Source: Desulfovibrionaceae bacterium (GTDB lineage Bacteria > Desulfobacterota > Desulfovibrionia > Desulfovibrionales > Desulfovibrionaceae). Taken from it: a stretch of DNA of 40,106 nucleotides. Made by a program: the position numbers and the translations under genes. Position 1 is the first letter of the stretch. Each line of letters begins with the position of its first letter. A model generated the notes under the pieces. That model had not been told where the DNA came from. It ran no database searches and saw nothing but the letters and a program-made list of their open reading frames with translations. Positions 23,259-29,983 of this stretch are shown piece by piece. The DNA is taken from the NCBI GenBank assembly GCA_031082225.1, contig JAVHLG010000035.1:1-40106 (forward strand). The letters are read 5' to 3'.

Positions 23259-23618
23259 CTACAGATGCGTGTTGATAAGTCCGCCCAGGTCCACTTCCAG
23301 GTTTCCTCCGAGGCCCACATCCACCTGGCCGCCCAGTTCGATATCCACCTGGCCGCCCAGGCCCACATCCACCTGCCCCCCCAGCTCGATATCCACATGG
23401 CCGCCCAGGTCCACGTCCACATGGCCGCCCAGGTCCACGTCCACATGGCCGCCCAGGTCCACGTCCACATGGCCGCCCAGGTCCACGTCCACGTGGCCCC
23501 CAAGGTCCACCTCGACATGTCCGGCCGGTCCCGGCTCGACATGCCCCGGCAGATGGGCCTCAACATGTCCCGGGGGCTGGGCCTCGGTATGCCCGGCAGG
23601 GGTGATGGCGTCCGGCAT
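23259..23618 (-). CDS. Octapeptide-repeat (HVDVDLGG) protein
   Basis: 119 residues from the ATG at 23618, which lies 8 bases after AGGGAGG (23627-23633 on the other strand); an ATG at 23624 is only 2 bases from it. Nearly the whole protein is 15 tandem units of 8 residues: early units are variable (GHTEAQPP, GHVEAHLP), five central units are exact HVDVDLGG, and late units swap His for Gln (QVDIELGG, QVDVGLGG). Alternating V/D with a GG turn suggests short beta strands stacked in a solenoid, and the His-x-Asp-x-Asp faces could bind metal. No signal peptide is clear. The unit is 24 bp at DNA level, so copy number may vary. The family is unknown. Confidence 0.6.
   Translation of the reverse strand: MPDAITPAGHTEAQPPGHVEAHLPGHVEPGPAGHVEVDLGGHVDVDLGGHVDVDLGGHVDVDLGGHVDVDLGGHVDIELGGQVDVGLGGQVDIELGGQVDVGLGGNLEVDLGGLINTHL
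23307..23560. repeat. 24-bp tandem repeats inside the octapeptide gene
   Basis: The unit GTCCACATGGCCGCCCAG plus GTCCAC (24 bp) is repeated head to tail, nearly identical at 23398-23495 and more diverged on both sides. The units are directly adjacent with no unique spacers, so this is a coding tandem repeat and not a CRISPR array. Confidence 0.8.
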
Positions 23619-23678
23619 GGTCATGGCCTCCCTGTAGGGGGCTCGTCAGCGTCTATGTCGCTTTCTCGTACCTATAAT

Positions 23679-23706
23679 CTATTATCCGCAATCGGCAGGT
23701 TGTCAA
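23679..23706 (-). promoter_or_regulatory. Possible promoter for the octapeptide-repeat gene
   Basis: On the minus strand a perfect TTGACA (23706-23701) is followed after 16 bases by TAATAG (23684-23679) inside an A/T-rich patch (GGATAATAGATTATAGG). The exact -10 is ambiguous because several A/T hexamers overlap. It lies about 60 bases before the ATG at 23618. Confidence 0.45.
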
Positions 23707-23749
23707 GACGCGGCGACGGCAGGCGCGGGGTCGCCGCATGGCCGCCGCC

Positions 23750-24568
23750 TCATGGCCGGGTGAAATACCGGCCCGGGGTGACCCCCAGGGCGCGTCGGAA
23801 CATGGCGATGAACGCGCTTTGGCTCTCATAGCCCAGATCCAGGGCCACGGCCGTGACCGGCTCTCCGGCCGCCAGCCTGCGCAGCGCCGCCAATAGCCTG
23901 GCCTGCCTGCGCCAGAGGCGGAAGGTCAGCCCGGTCTCCTTGAGAAAAAGCCGCAAAAGCGTGCGGTCCACGGCGCCGGCCCGGGCGGCCAGTTCCGGCA
24001 GGGTGCGCCGGTCCCCGGGGTCGTCCAGAAGATGACGGCACACCCCGGCCAACCTGGGGTCGCGGGGCATGGGCAGATACAGCGGGGCCGTGGTCGAAAC
24101 CCGCATCTGGTCCAGGATCACGGCCATGATCCGGCCGTGGGGGCCGCTTGGATCGTAGTCCTTTGGAAAGGCGCAGGCGTGGATGATCAGCTCCCGCAGA
24201 AGCGGCGACACCGGAACCATCCGGCAGGCGATTGGCATGTGCGGCGCGGCGTCGGGCAGGATGTACAGGGTCTTGAGGGACACACGGCCATACACCCGCA
24301 CATGGTGCCGGGTCATGGACGGCGCCCACAGGGCCATGTGGGGCGGGGTGACCCAGATGCCGTCCGGGGTGGTGATGGTCATGACCCCGGCCGAGGCATG
24401 GATGAGCTGGGCCCGGAAATGGCAATGGGGGGGGCTTGGCTGAAACGGCGGGAGATCCCGGGACACGGCCAGGACCGGCCGCATCGGATCGGGGTCGTCA
24501 CCCTGCCCGCTGGGCCGGGAAAGGTCTCCGGACAGCCCCTCTGTCGGATTTACGCTATTCTTCGTCAT
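23750..24568 (-). CDS. AraC-family transcriptional regulator
   Basis: 272 residues from the ATG at 24568. The N-terminal half is a cupin-like sensor domain of the AraC/YSGs type (PPFQPSPPHCHFRAQLIHA, TITTPDGIWVTPPHMALWAP: the HxH and the WVxPP-xALW pattern are typical). The C-terminal 100 residues have the two helix-turn-helix units: RTLPELAARAGAVDRTLLRLF and EPVTAVALDLGYESQSAFIAMFRRALGVTPGRYF, the latter being the AraC signature. It is divergent from the MFS exporter gene across 90 bases and probably controls it, as in many AraC/efflux pairs. The inducer is unknown. Confidence 0.88.
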   Translation of the reverse strand: MTKNSVNPTEGLSGDLSRPSGQGDDPDPMRPVLAVSRDLPPFQPSPPHCHFRAQLIHASAGVMTITTPDGIWVTPPHMALWAPSMTRHHVRVYGRVSLKTLYILPDAAPHMPIACRMVPVSPLLRELIIHACAFPKDYDPSGPHGRIMAVILDQMRVSTTAPLYLPMPRDPRLAGVCRHLLDDPGDRRTLPELAARAGAVDRTLLRLFLKETGLTFRLWRRQARLLAALRRLAAGEPVTAVALDLGYESQSAFIAMFRRALGVTPGRYFTRP

Positions 24569-24658
24569 ATTGTCGAGACACAGTAGCCGCAAGTTGGGGT
24601 AGGAGCAAGGCTGTCCGGGGCGCGCCCCGCACCATCGCCCCGGCAAAGGAAGGATCGC

Positions 24659-25828
24659 ATGAATCGTCGTCAAGTGGCCTGGATCACCCTGGCCCACATG
24701 TTCACGGACATCAACCAGGGCGCCCTGCCAGCCCTGTTGCCGCTTTTGATTCCCCGCCACGGCCTGTCCTACGCCGCAGCCGCCGCCGTGGTCTTCTCCT
24801 CCAACATCGCCTCCACCGTGGTGCAACCGGCCTTTGGGCACTTTGCGGACAAGACCTCGAAGACCTGGCTTGTGCCCGCCGCCCTGGCCATGGCCTGCCT
24901 GGGCCTGGGGGCGACGGGACTGGCCCCGGCTTATCCGCTGCTGCTCGCGGCGGCCGTGGTCTGCGGCGTGGGCGTGGCCGCCTTCCATCCCGTGGGCGCC
25001 CGGCTGATCAACCAGAACGCCGGGCCCCAGAAGGCTGCGGCCATGAGCATCTTCGGGGTGGGCGGCACCATGGGATTTACCCTGGGGCCGATCCTTGCCG
25101 CCCTGGTCACGGGATGGTGGGGACTTGAGGGCACGGCCGTGCTGGCCCTCCCCGGATGTCTCATGGCCGTGCTGGCCGCCTGGCTGCTGTCCCGGCCGCA
25201 ACGCGCCACGGCCGCGAAGACCGGGGCCGACGCCGCGGCCACGGCCGGAAAACCGGCCTGGGGCGCGTTTGCACGCCTGACGGGCACGGTGGTGGGCCGG
25301 TCCATGCTCTTTTTCGGGTTCAATACCTTTATCCCGCTGTACTGGATCAACGTCCTGGGGCAGTCGGAACGGGCCGGGGCCATGGCGCTGACAGTCTTTG
25401 CGGGCTCCACGGTGGTGGGATCCCTGGCCGGAGGCCGACTGGCCGACCGCCGCAGCCAGCCGCGCATCATTTTTTTCAGCTACCTCACGGTCATCCCCAT
25501 GATCCCGGTCTTTCTGGCCATGACCACGCCCTGGGCGGCCCTGGCCATGCTGGTGCCCATGGGCATCGGGCTGTCCATTCCCTACAGCGCCATGATCGTC
25601 CTGGGCCAGAGCTACCTGCCCGGGCGCATCGGCCTGTCCTCGGGGGTGACGCTTGGGCTGGCCATCTCCATCGGCGGCATCGCCGCGCCCATCCTGGGCA
25701 TGGTGGCCGACGCCCACGGTCTGCACACGGCCCTGGCCACGACCATGATCCTGCCGGTCTTAAGCGCCGCCGTGGCCTGGACCCTGCCCGAACCCGGGGC
25801 GGCCACGGGCGTGGCGAAGGCCGCCTAG
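24659..25828 (+). CDS. MFS transporter, fosmidomycin-resistance (Fsr) type
   Basis: 389 residues with about 12 membrane helices. It opens with AWITLAHMFTDINQGALPALLPLL and has VVCGVGVAAFHPVGARLINQ, a pattern strongly recalling Fsr/YfnC-type exporters (the FHP-x-G-A motif), and the motif GGRLADRRSQPR after helix 8. It is likely an inner-membrane proton-driven drug or metabolite exporter; the substrate is not known. GGAAGG lies 7 bases before the ATG. It is divergent from the AraC regulator at 23750-24568, which supports regulated expression. Confidence 0.85.
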   Translation: MNRRQVAWITLAHMFTDINQGALPALLPLLIPRHGLSYAAAAAVVFSSNIASTVVQPAFGHFADKTSKTWLVPAALAMACLGLGATGLAPAYPLLLAAAVVCGVGVAAFHPVGARLINQNAGPQKAAAMSIFGVGGTMGFTLGPILAALVTGWWGLEGTAVLALPGCLMAVLAAWLLSRPQRATAAKTGADAAATAGKPAWGAFARLTGTVVGRSMLFFGFNTFIPLYWINVLGQSERAGAMALTVFAGSTVVGSLAGGRLADRRSQPRIIFFSYLTVIPMIPVFLAMTTPWAALAMLVPMGIGLSIPYSAMIVLGQSYLPGRIGLSSGVTLGLAISIGGIAAPILGMVADAHGLHTALATTMILPVLSAAVAWTLPEPGAATGVAKAA

Positions 25829-25896
25829 GGCGCGCCGTCCGCACCCCGTCGCCGCGCCCGGGCCGCGCCACACGCCCTGCCCACGCCCGGCGCGCC

Positions 25897-25950
25897 GGAC
25901 ATGCCAGACATGCCGGACATGCCAGACATGCCGGACATGCCGGACACGCC
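25897..25950. repeat. 9-bp tandem repeat (six copies)
   Basis: Six adjacent copies of RGACATGCC (GGACATGCC or AGACATGCC alternating, last copy GGACACGCC) lie in the spacer after the MFS gene. Apart from this the 190-base spacer (25829-26019) is only GC-rich and no gene or terminator is evident. Copy number of such short repeats often differs between strains. Confidence 0.8.
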
Positions 25951-26019
25951 GAGCCCGCCGGATGAGACGGTTCACGCCAGCGCCGGGTAGACGGTGACGC
26001 CGGGACGACCGGGCGGGGA

Positions 26020-27393
26020 CTAGTAGGCCTTGCCGGGATTCATGATGCCGTGGGGGTCGAACACGGCCTTGATGCGGCGCATGAGTCCGCGCTCGCCGGG
26101 GCCGATCTGGCGGTCCAGGAAGGGCAGCTTGGACAGGCCCACGCCGTGCTCCCCCGAAAGCGTGCCGCCAAGGGACAGGGTCAGGTCGAGAATTGCCTCC
26201 CGGGCGGCCAGGGCCCGGCTGCGTTCGTCAGGGTCGGCGGCGTGATGCATGATGTTGACGTGCAGGTTGCCGTCGCCCACATGCCCAAAGACCAGGATGG
26301 GCAGCCGTTCCCGGGCGGCCACGGCCTGGATGCGGGCCACGGCGGCGCGGATGGCCCCGCGCGGCACGGTGACGTCGTCGCTGAGTTTGTCCGGGGCCAC
26401 CCGGAAGGAGGCCTGATTCAGCGTGGTGCGCACCTCCCACAGGGCCTCCTGGTCGGCCTTTTCCCGGGCCGTCCGGACGATAAGCGGCGTGCGTCCGGCC
26501 AGCACCCGTTCCAGCCGGACCAGATCGGCGGCCAGGGCGTCCTTAGAGCCGTCCAGGCGCACCAAAAGCGCCGCCCCGGCCTTTTGCTCCCAGGGCAGGG
26601 GGTGGAGGGCGGCCACGGCCGTAAGGCAGGTCCGGTCCACGAACTCCATGGCCGCAGGCAGCATCCCGGCCCGGAAGACGTCCCCGGCGGCGGCCAGGGC
26701 CGTGTCCGCATCGGCATACGCGCACAGCGCCGTGGCCGTGGCCTCGGGCAGGGGCAAAAGCTTCACCGTGATTTCCGAAAAAAAGGCCAGGGTGCCCTCG
26801 CTGCCCACCAAAAGCCGGGTCAGGTCCAGCCCGGCCACGTTTTTGTGGGTGCGCCCGCCGGTGACGATGGCCTCGCCGCCGGGCAGGATGGCCCGGATGC
26901 CCAGGATGAAGTCCCGTGTCACGCCGTATTTGAGGGCCCGCATGCCCCCGGCGCAGGTGGCCACGTTGCCGCCCAGGGTGGAAAACCGCACGCTGGCCGG
27001 GTCCGGCGGATAGAACAGGCGCTTTGCGGCCAGGGCGGCCTGGAGGTCGGCCGTGACCAGGCCCGGGCGGCACACGGCCACGAAGTCGTCGTCGGAGATC
27101 TCCAGGATGTCCGCAAAGCGGGCCGTGGAGACGACAATGCCCGAGGGCGCGGGCACGCAGTCGCCCACGGTGTTGGTGCCCCGGCCCCGGCAGTGGATGG
27201 GCAGACGCTCGGCATGGGCGAAGCGCAAAAGCTCGCGGACCTGCTCCTCGGTTTCGGGCCGGACCACGGCGGCGGGCAGGGCTTGGCGGCGGGAGGCGTC
27301 GGTCCCGAAGACGCAGGTCTCCTCGGGCGAAAACACGGCGGCGTCGCCGGGAAAGAGGTCGGAGAGGAAGCGGCGGTGTTGCTGCGATAACAT
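26020..27393 (-). CDS. FAD-linked oxidase, glycolate/D-lactate dehydrogenase type
   Basis: 457 residues from the ATG at 27393; a GTG at 27411 would add six residues. The FAD-binding PCMH domain (about 30-215) has PETEEQVRELLRFAHAERLPI, a modified RGRGTNT loop and STLGGNVATCAGGMRALKYGVT. The C-terminal domain has the GHVGDGNLHVNI and GTLSGEHGVGLSK motifs and ends in IMNPGKAY. These are hallmarks of GlcD/Dld-type 2-hydroxyacid dehydrogenases. Desulfovibrio-type bacteria use such enzymes to oxidise lactate. The partner subunits are not adjacent. Its upstream side is now occupied by an AT-rich two-gene cassette whose last stop lies only 23 bases away, so its native promoter may be lost. Confidence 0.85.
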   Translation of the reverse strand: MLSQQHRRFLSDLFPGDAAVFSPEETCVFGTDASRRQALPAAVVRPETEEQVRELLRFAHAERLPIHCRGRGTNTVGDCVPAPSGIVVSTARFADILEISDDDFVAVCRPGLVTADLQAALAAKRLFYPPDPASVRFSTLGGNVATCAGGMRALKYGVTRDFILGIRAILPGGEAIVTGGRTHKNVAGLDLTRLLVGSEGTLAFFSEITVKLLPLPEATATALCAYADADTALAAAGDVFRAGMLPAAMEFVDRTCLTAVAALHPLPWEQKAGAALLVRLDGSKDALAADLVRLERVLAGRTPLIVRTAREKADQEALWEVRTTLNQASFRVAPDKLSDDVTVPRGAIRAAVARIQAVAARERLPILVFGHVGDGNLHVNIMHHAADPDERSRALAAREAILDLTLSLGGTLSGEHGVGLSKLPFLDRQIGPGERGLMRRIKAVFDPHGIMNPGKAY

Positions 27394-27416
27394 TTCGATA
27401 TGACATCTCACGTCGA

Positions 27417-28838
27417 TCAGTTATGCTCAATTGGCTTTGCAACGCTTTCGTTTACAGAAAATTCGGAAAGTGCTTTGCAGATTAACTCTTGCAGCTCAGC
27501 CTTAATACCTTTATCTGATCTTTTAGCAAAGACCCGAAGTTTTAAATTTTTAACATAAGATTTATCTGAATCACCATCCTTTACCCCAAAACCCAAGTAT
27601 TCAGCTAGCGAAAGATACTTCGACCCATCTCTGACCCTTATTTCCTTTTGGACTTCATCTTCAAATACAGGAGGCAAGATCTCTTTATCGACAATATAGT
27701 TAAAATCCAAACTTTTTTCAGAAAATTCTGTCTTGATCTTCCTGAGATTTGTGTGCAGCCTATCGATATTATTCTTTGATTCTGGAAAGTCTTTTGTCAG
27801 GTTGATTTCGAACAACCGCTTATACAAATTCCTTGACATAAAGCTTTCTATTTTTGTTGCTATCCTCCCATCGTCAAGATCGCTCAATCCTTTTATCAAT
27901 GTGTTATCATTCCACAAGCAAAAATGTGCTATGTTTTCATCTATCCCGATTTTCTCTTCGCAACAAAAGGGCAATATCCTCTTTCGCTCTCGTGTGTCAT
28001 CACTCGTGATCTCCAGACCTCGAGAAATAACTTCTATAAGCAATGCATCCGTTATATTTCTGACATGATGCTTATACGCATTTTTGGTCATTTTATATCT
28101 TGCTATGCGAAGTGACCATGCCTCCAGCGCTCCTTTTGCATCCACTCCTATGGTATTCGTATCTGTGATGACAATATTACTCCAAAGTCGCTCAATATCA
28201 TAAATTCCATAAACGACACCACAATGATACGAATCCCTCCTAATGTAATCTCCCTTATCCACATCGAATGGACCATCTATCATATAGCGAAGAAGCACTT
28301 CAACTGGACTCAATTGTTCATTTCTAATTTTTTTATTTAAAACTTTTGAACAAATAGCAACAGTTATTTCATCTAGTTCCTTGGCACCATCTAAAACACA
28401 TTTTGCCAACACACATCCGACATACTCATGGTTATACTTAAATTTTAATCCGCTTGCATAATCACACGCATCTTCCATTGTATGGCTGAAAGGAGCATGC
28501 CCGACATCATGCAGCAACCCAACTAATCCAGCGCATCCGATAAATATATCTCTCCGCTTTGACGCTTTTACCTCTTTGAAAAGCGCGTCTCCCTTTGTGA
28601 TCTTTAGAAATCTTTCATTGGAATTGCAAACAAGACATTCTGCAGCCTTACGTGTCAGGTGCATCGTGCCCAGGCTGTGCTCAAAGCGTGAATGCTGTGC
28701 TGCAGGATAGACTAACTGCTCAAGAGGTAGTTGATTGACCCATCGCAAACGTTGAAGGATTTTATGATCCACCAACGGAAGATACTCATCGGGTATTTCG
28801 ATAAATCCATAAAGCGGGTCACGAATTTTTTTTGCCAT
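27417..28838 (-). CDS. SAMHD1-like HD-domain phosphohydrolase (putative dNTPase)
   Basis: 473 residues, strikingly AT-rich against the GC-rich chromosome. It begins IRDPLYGFIEIPDEYLPLVDHKILQRLRWV, as in dNTP triphosphohydrolases and human SAMHD1 (DPIHGHIEL). The metal ligands are all present: His54 in HSRFEHSLG, His110-Asp111 in GLLHDVGHAPFSH, and Asp202 in the block ending YIRRDSYHCGV, next to DVDKGDY. The catalytic-type His114 and His119 are also present. The C-terminal 200 residues are charged and variable. The likely reaction is dNTP to deoxynucleoside plus triphosphate, or a related phosphohydrolysis. It overlaps the small upstream gene by one base (TGATG). Strongly suggests transfer; antiphage function is an inference. 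Confidence 0.82.
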   Translation of the reverse strand: MAKKIRDPLYGFIEIPDEYLPLVDHKILQRLRWVNQLPLEQLVYPAAQHSRFEHSLGTMHLTRKAAECLVCNSNERFLKITKGDALFKEVKASKRRDIFIGCAGLVGLLHDVGHAPFSHTMEDACDYASGLKFKYNHEYVGCVLAKCVLDGAKELDEITVAICSKVLNKKIRNEQLSPVEVLLRYMIDGPFDVDKGDYIRRDSYHCGVVYGIYDIERLWSNIVITDTNTIGVDAKGALEAWSLRIARYKMTKNAYKHHVRNITDALLIEVISRGLEITSDDTRERKRILPFCCEEKIGIDENIAHFCLWNDNTLIKGLSDLDDGRIATKIESFMSRNLYKRLFEINLTKDFPESKNNIDRLHTNLRKIKTEFSEKSLDFNYIVDKEILPPVFEDEVQKEIRVRDGSKYLSLAEYLGFGVKDGDSDKSYVKNLKLRVFAKRSDKGIKAELQELICKALSEFSVNESVAKPIEHN

Positions 28839-29371
28839 CAGTTTTCACCAAGCACCACGCGCAATTCACCTGCGTAAGTCAAATACTCGGCAAACCTTTT
28901 TTCAGAGGCTTTCACAACCTCGAACCACCCATAGATTGTACTTTTCTCCCTGGCGAATTTATTAAAATCATCCACGTTCCCAGGGTTATTAATTAAAAAA
29001 TAATATATTTTTGAAAGAAACGCGATATCTTTTGTGTTAACTATCTCATTCTTGTCCAGAAACTGAAGCGTTTTCGTGCAGCGCGTTGCTATTTCTCTGT
29101 CTATGTTTATATCGTCTTCTTTTATGATCTTCTTAATACAAAAAACACTATTACTCGCATGATACTCTAAATATTTATTAGTAACCATACTTTCACACAC
29201 GGACTGGACTGAAAAACAAAATGGCCCATAATGAAATGGGACATACAACATCTCCCTATGCGTGCCCGTTAATGAAAAGAATATGATCTTCTGCAACATC
29301 GTCTTTCCAATGGGAAAGTTTTTCTCTGCGGCCTTTAAAATGGAATAGTAAATTATCCCTGCAAGCTTCAT
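28838..29371 (-). CDS. Small YwgA/Panacea-like protein of the HD cassette
   Basis: 177 residues, AT-rich. The N-terminus (LAGIIYYSILKAAEKNFPIGKTMLQKIIFFS) and the later FHYGPFCFSVQSVCESMVTNKYLE match the pattern K-x-x-LQK-x-x-F, then YGP(Y/F)S, then a long helix, seen in YwgA and in DUF4065/Panacea proteins. As I recall, YwgA in Bacillus is encoded beside the HD hydrolase YwfO, which would fit this pair. Panacea domains often act as antitoxins. A good ribosome site (AGAGGGGGA) precedes the ATG. It is translated just before the HD gene, with one-base overlap, and starts 39 bases after the smpB stop. The family call is tentative. Confidence 0.55.
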   Translation of the reverse strand: MKLAGIIYYSILKAAEKNFPIGKTMLQKIIFFSLTGTHREMLYVPFHYGPFCFSVQSVCESMVTNKYLEYHASNSVFCIKKIIKEDDINIDREIATRCTKTLQFLDKNEIVNTKDIAFLSKIYYFLINNPGNVDDFNKFAREKSTIYGWFEVVKASEKRFAEYLTYAGELRVVLGEN

Positions 29372-29410
29372 CGCGTCCCCCTCTTTGATGAAGTAAAAAA
29401 CACGAACAAA

Positions 29411-29878
29411 TCAATACCTCACCAGTTCCCGGGCCGTCTCCCGGTCGATGTCCCGGGCCTTTAAGTCGTCGCGGCGGTCATGGACCTTCTTGCCCCGGGC
29501 CAGGGCGATTTCGATCTTTATCCGGCCGTTTTTGAAATACAGGCGCACAGGCACAACGGTTAAGCCCTTTTGCTCCACCTTGGTGCGCAGATGGGCGATC
29601 TCGGAGGCATGCAGGAGCAGTTTGCGCTGCCGTTCGGGTTCGTGCCCGGAATAGCCCGCGTTTTCGTATTCCGCGATGTGCACGCCCACCAGCCAGGCCT
29701 CGCCGCTTGCGAATTTGACGTAGCCGTCCTTGAAGCTGACCTTCCCGGCCCGAAGCGACTTCACCTCGGAGCCTGTCAGGGCCAGCCCCGCCTCGAACCG
29801 TTCCAGAAGCTCGTAGAGCCGGTGGGCGTTTTTATTGGGGGCGATGACCTTCTCGCCGCCATGGGATGTCTTGCTCAT
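29411..29878 (-). CDS. smpB: SsrA-binding protein SmpB
   Basis: 155 residues from the ATG at 29878 ([43 protein letters not shown]). The SmpB hallmarks are clear: [35 protein letters not shown], and the C-terminal basic tail ([19 protein letters not shown]) that mimics a codon-anticodon pair in the ribosome. It binds tmRNA for rescue of stalled ribosomes. The length is normal. tmRNA (ssrA) is not in the window. It precedes the HD cassette on the same strand, so it may read through into it. Confidence 0.93.
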   Translation of the reverse strand: MSKTSHGGEKVIAPNKNAHRLYELLERFEAGLALTGSEVKSLRAGKVSFKDGYVKFASGEAWLVGVHIAEYENAGYSGHEPERQRKLLLHASEIAHLRTKVEQKGLTVVPVRLYFKNGRIKIEIALARGKKVHDRRDDLKARDIDRETARELVRY

Positions 29879-29924
29879 GATCTCATGTGGGTTTGCCGCG
29901 CGCCAGGAAGCGGCGTCGGCCTCA

Positions 29925-29950
29925 GAGTCGGACCATAGCATGTCCGAATC
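29925..29950. promoter_or_regulatory. Near-perfect inverted repeat upstream of smpB
   Basis: GAGTCGGAC and GTCCGAATC (8 of 9 positions complementary) flank an 8-base core, 47 bases upstream of the smpB ATG. On the smpB strand the core contains TATGGT, which could be a -10. There is no T-run. It could be an operator over the smpB promoter, or a hairpin ending ptsI transcription. Confidence 0.35.
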
Positions 29951-29983
29951 CGAAAGGACAGGGCGTGCACCGGCCCGCAGGCG

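Noticed and set aside
23398-23495. 24-bp repeats as a CRISPR array
   Set aside because: The units are directly adjacent without spacers and stay in frame in a coding sequence.
23160-23831. Plus-strand reading frame through the 24-bp repeats (HVHMAAQV repeats)
   Set aside because: It has no ribosome site or promoter and starts at a TTG, whereas the minus-strand frame has AGGGAGG and a TTGACA promoter.
27412-29410. Direct repeats flanking the AT-rich cassette
   Set aside because: CTCAC and CAGTT occur near both ends but at different spacing; the match is too short to call an insertion footprint.
29372-29983. tmRNA (ssrA) gene beside smpB
   Set aside because: The gaps on both sides of smpB are 39 and 105 bases, too short for ssrA, and no tRNA-like ends are visible.
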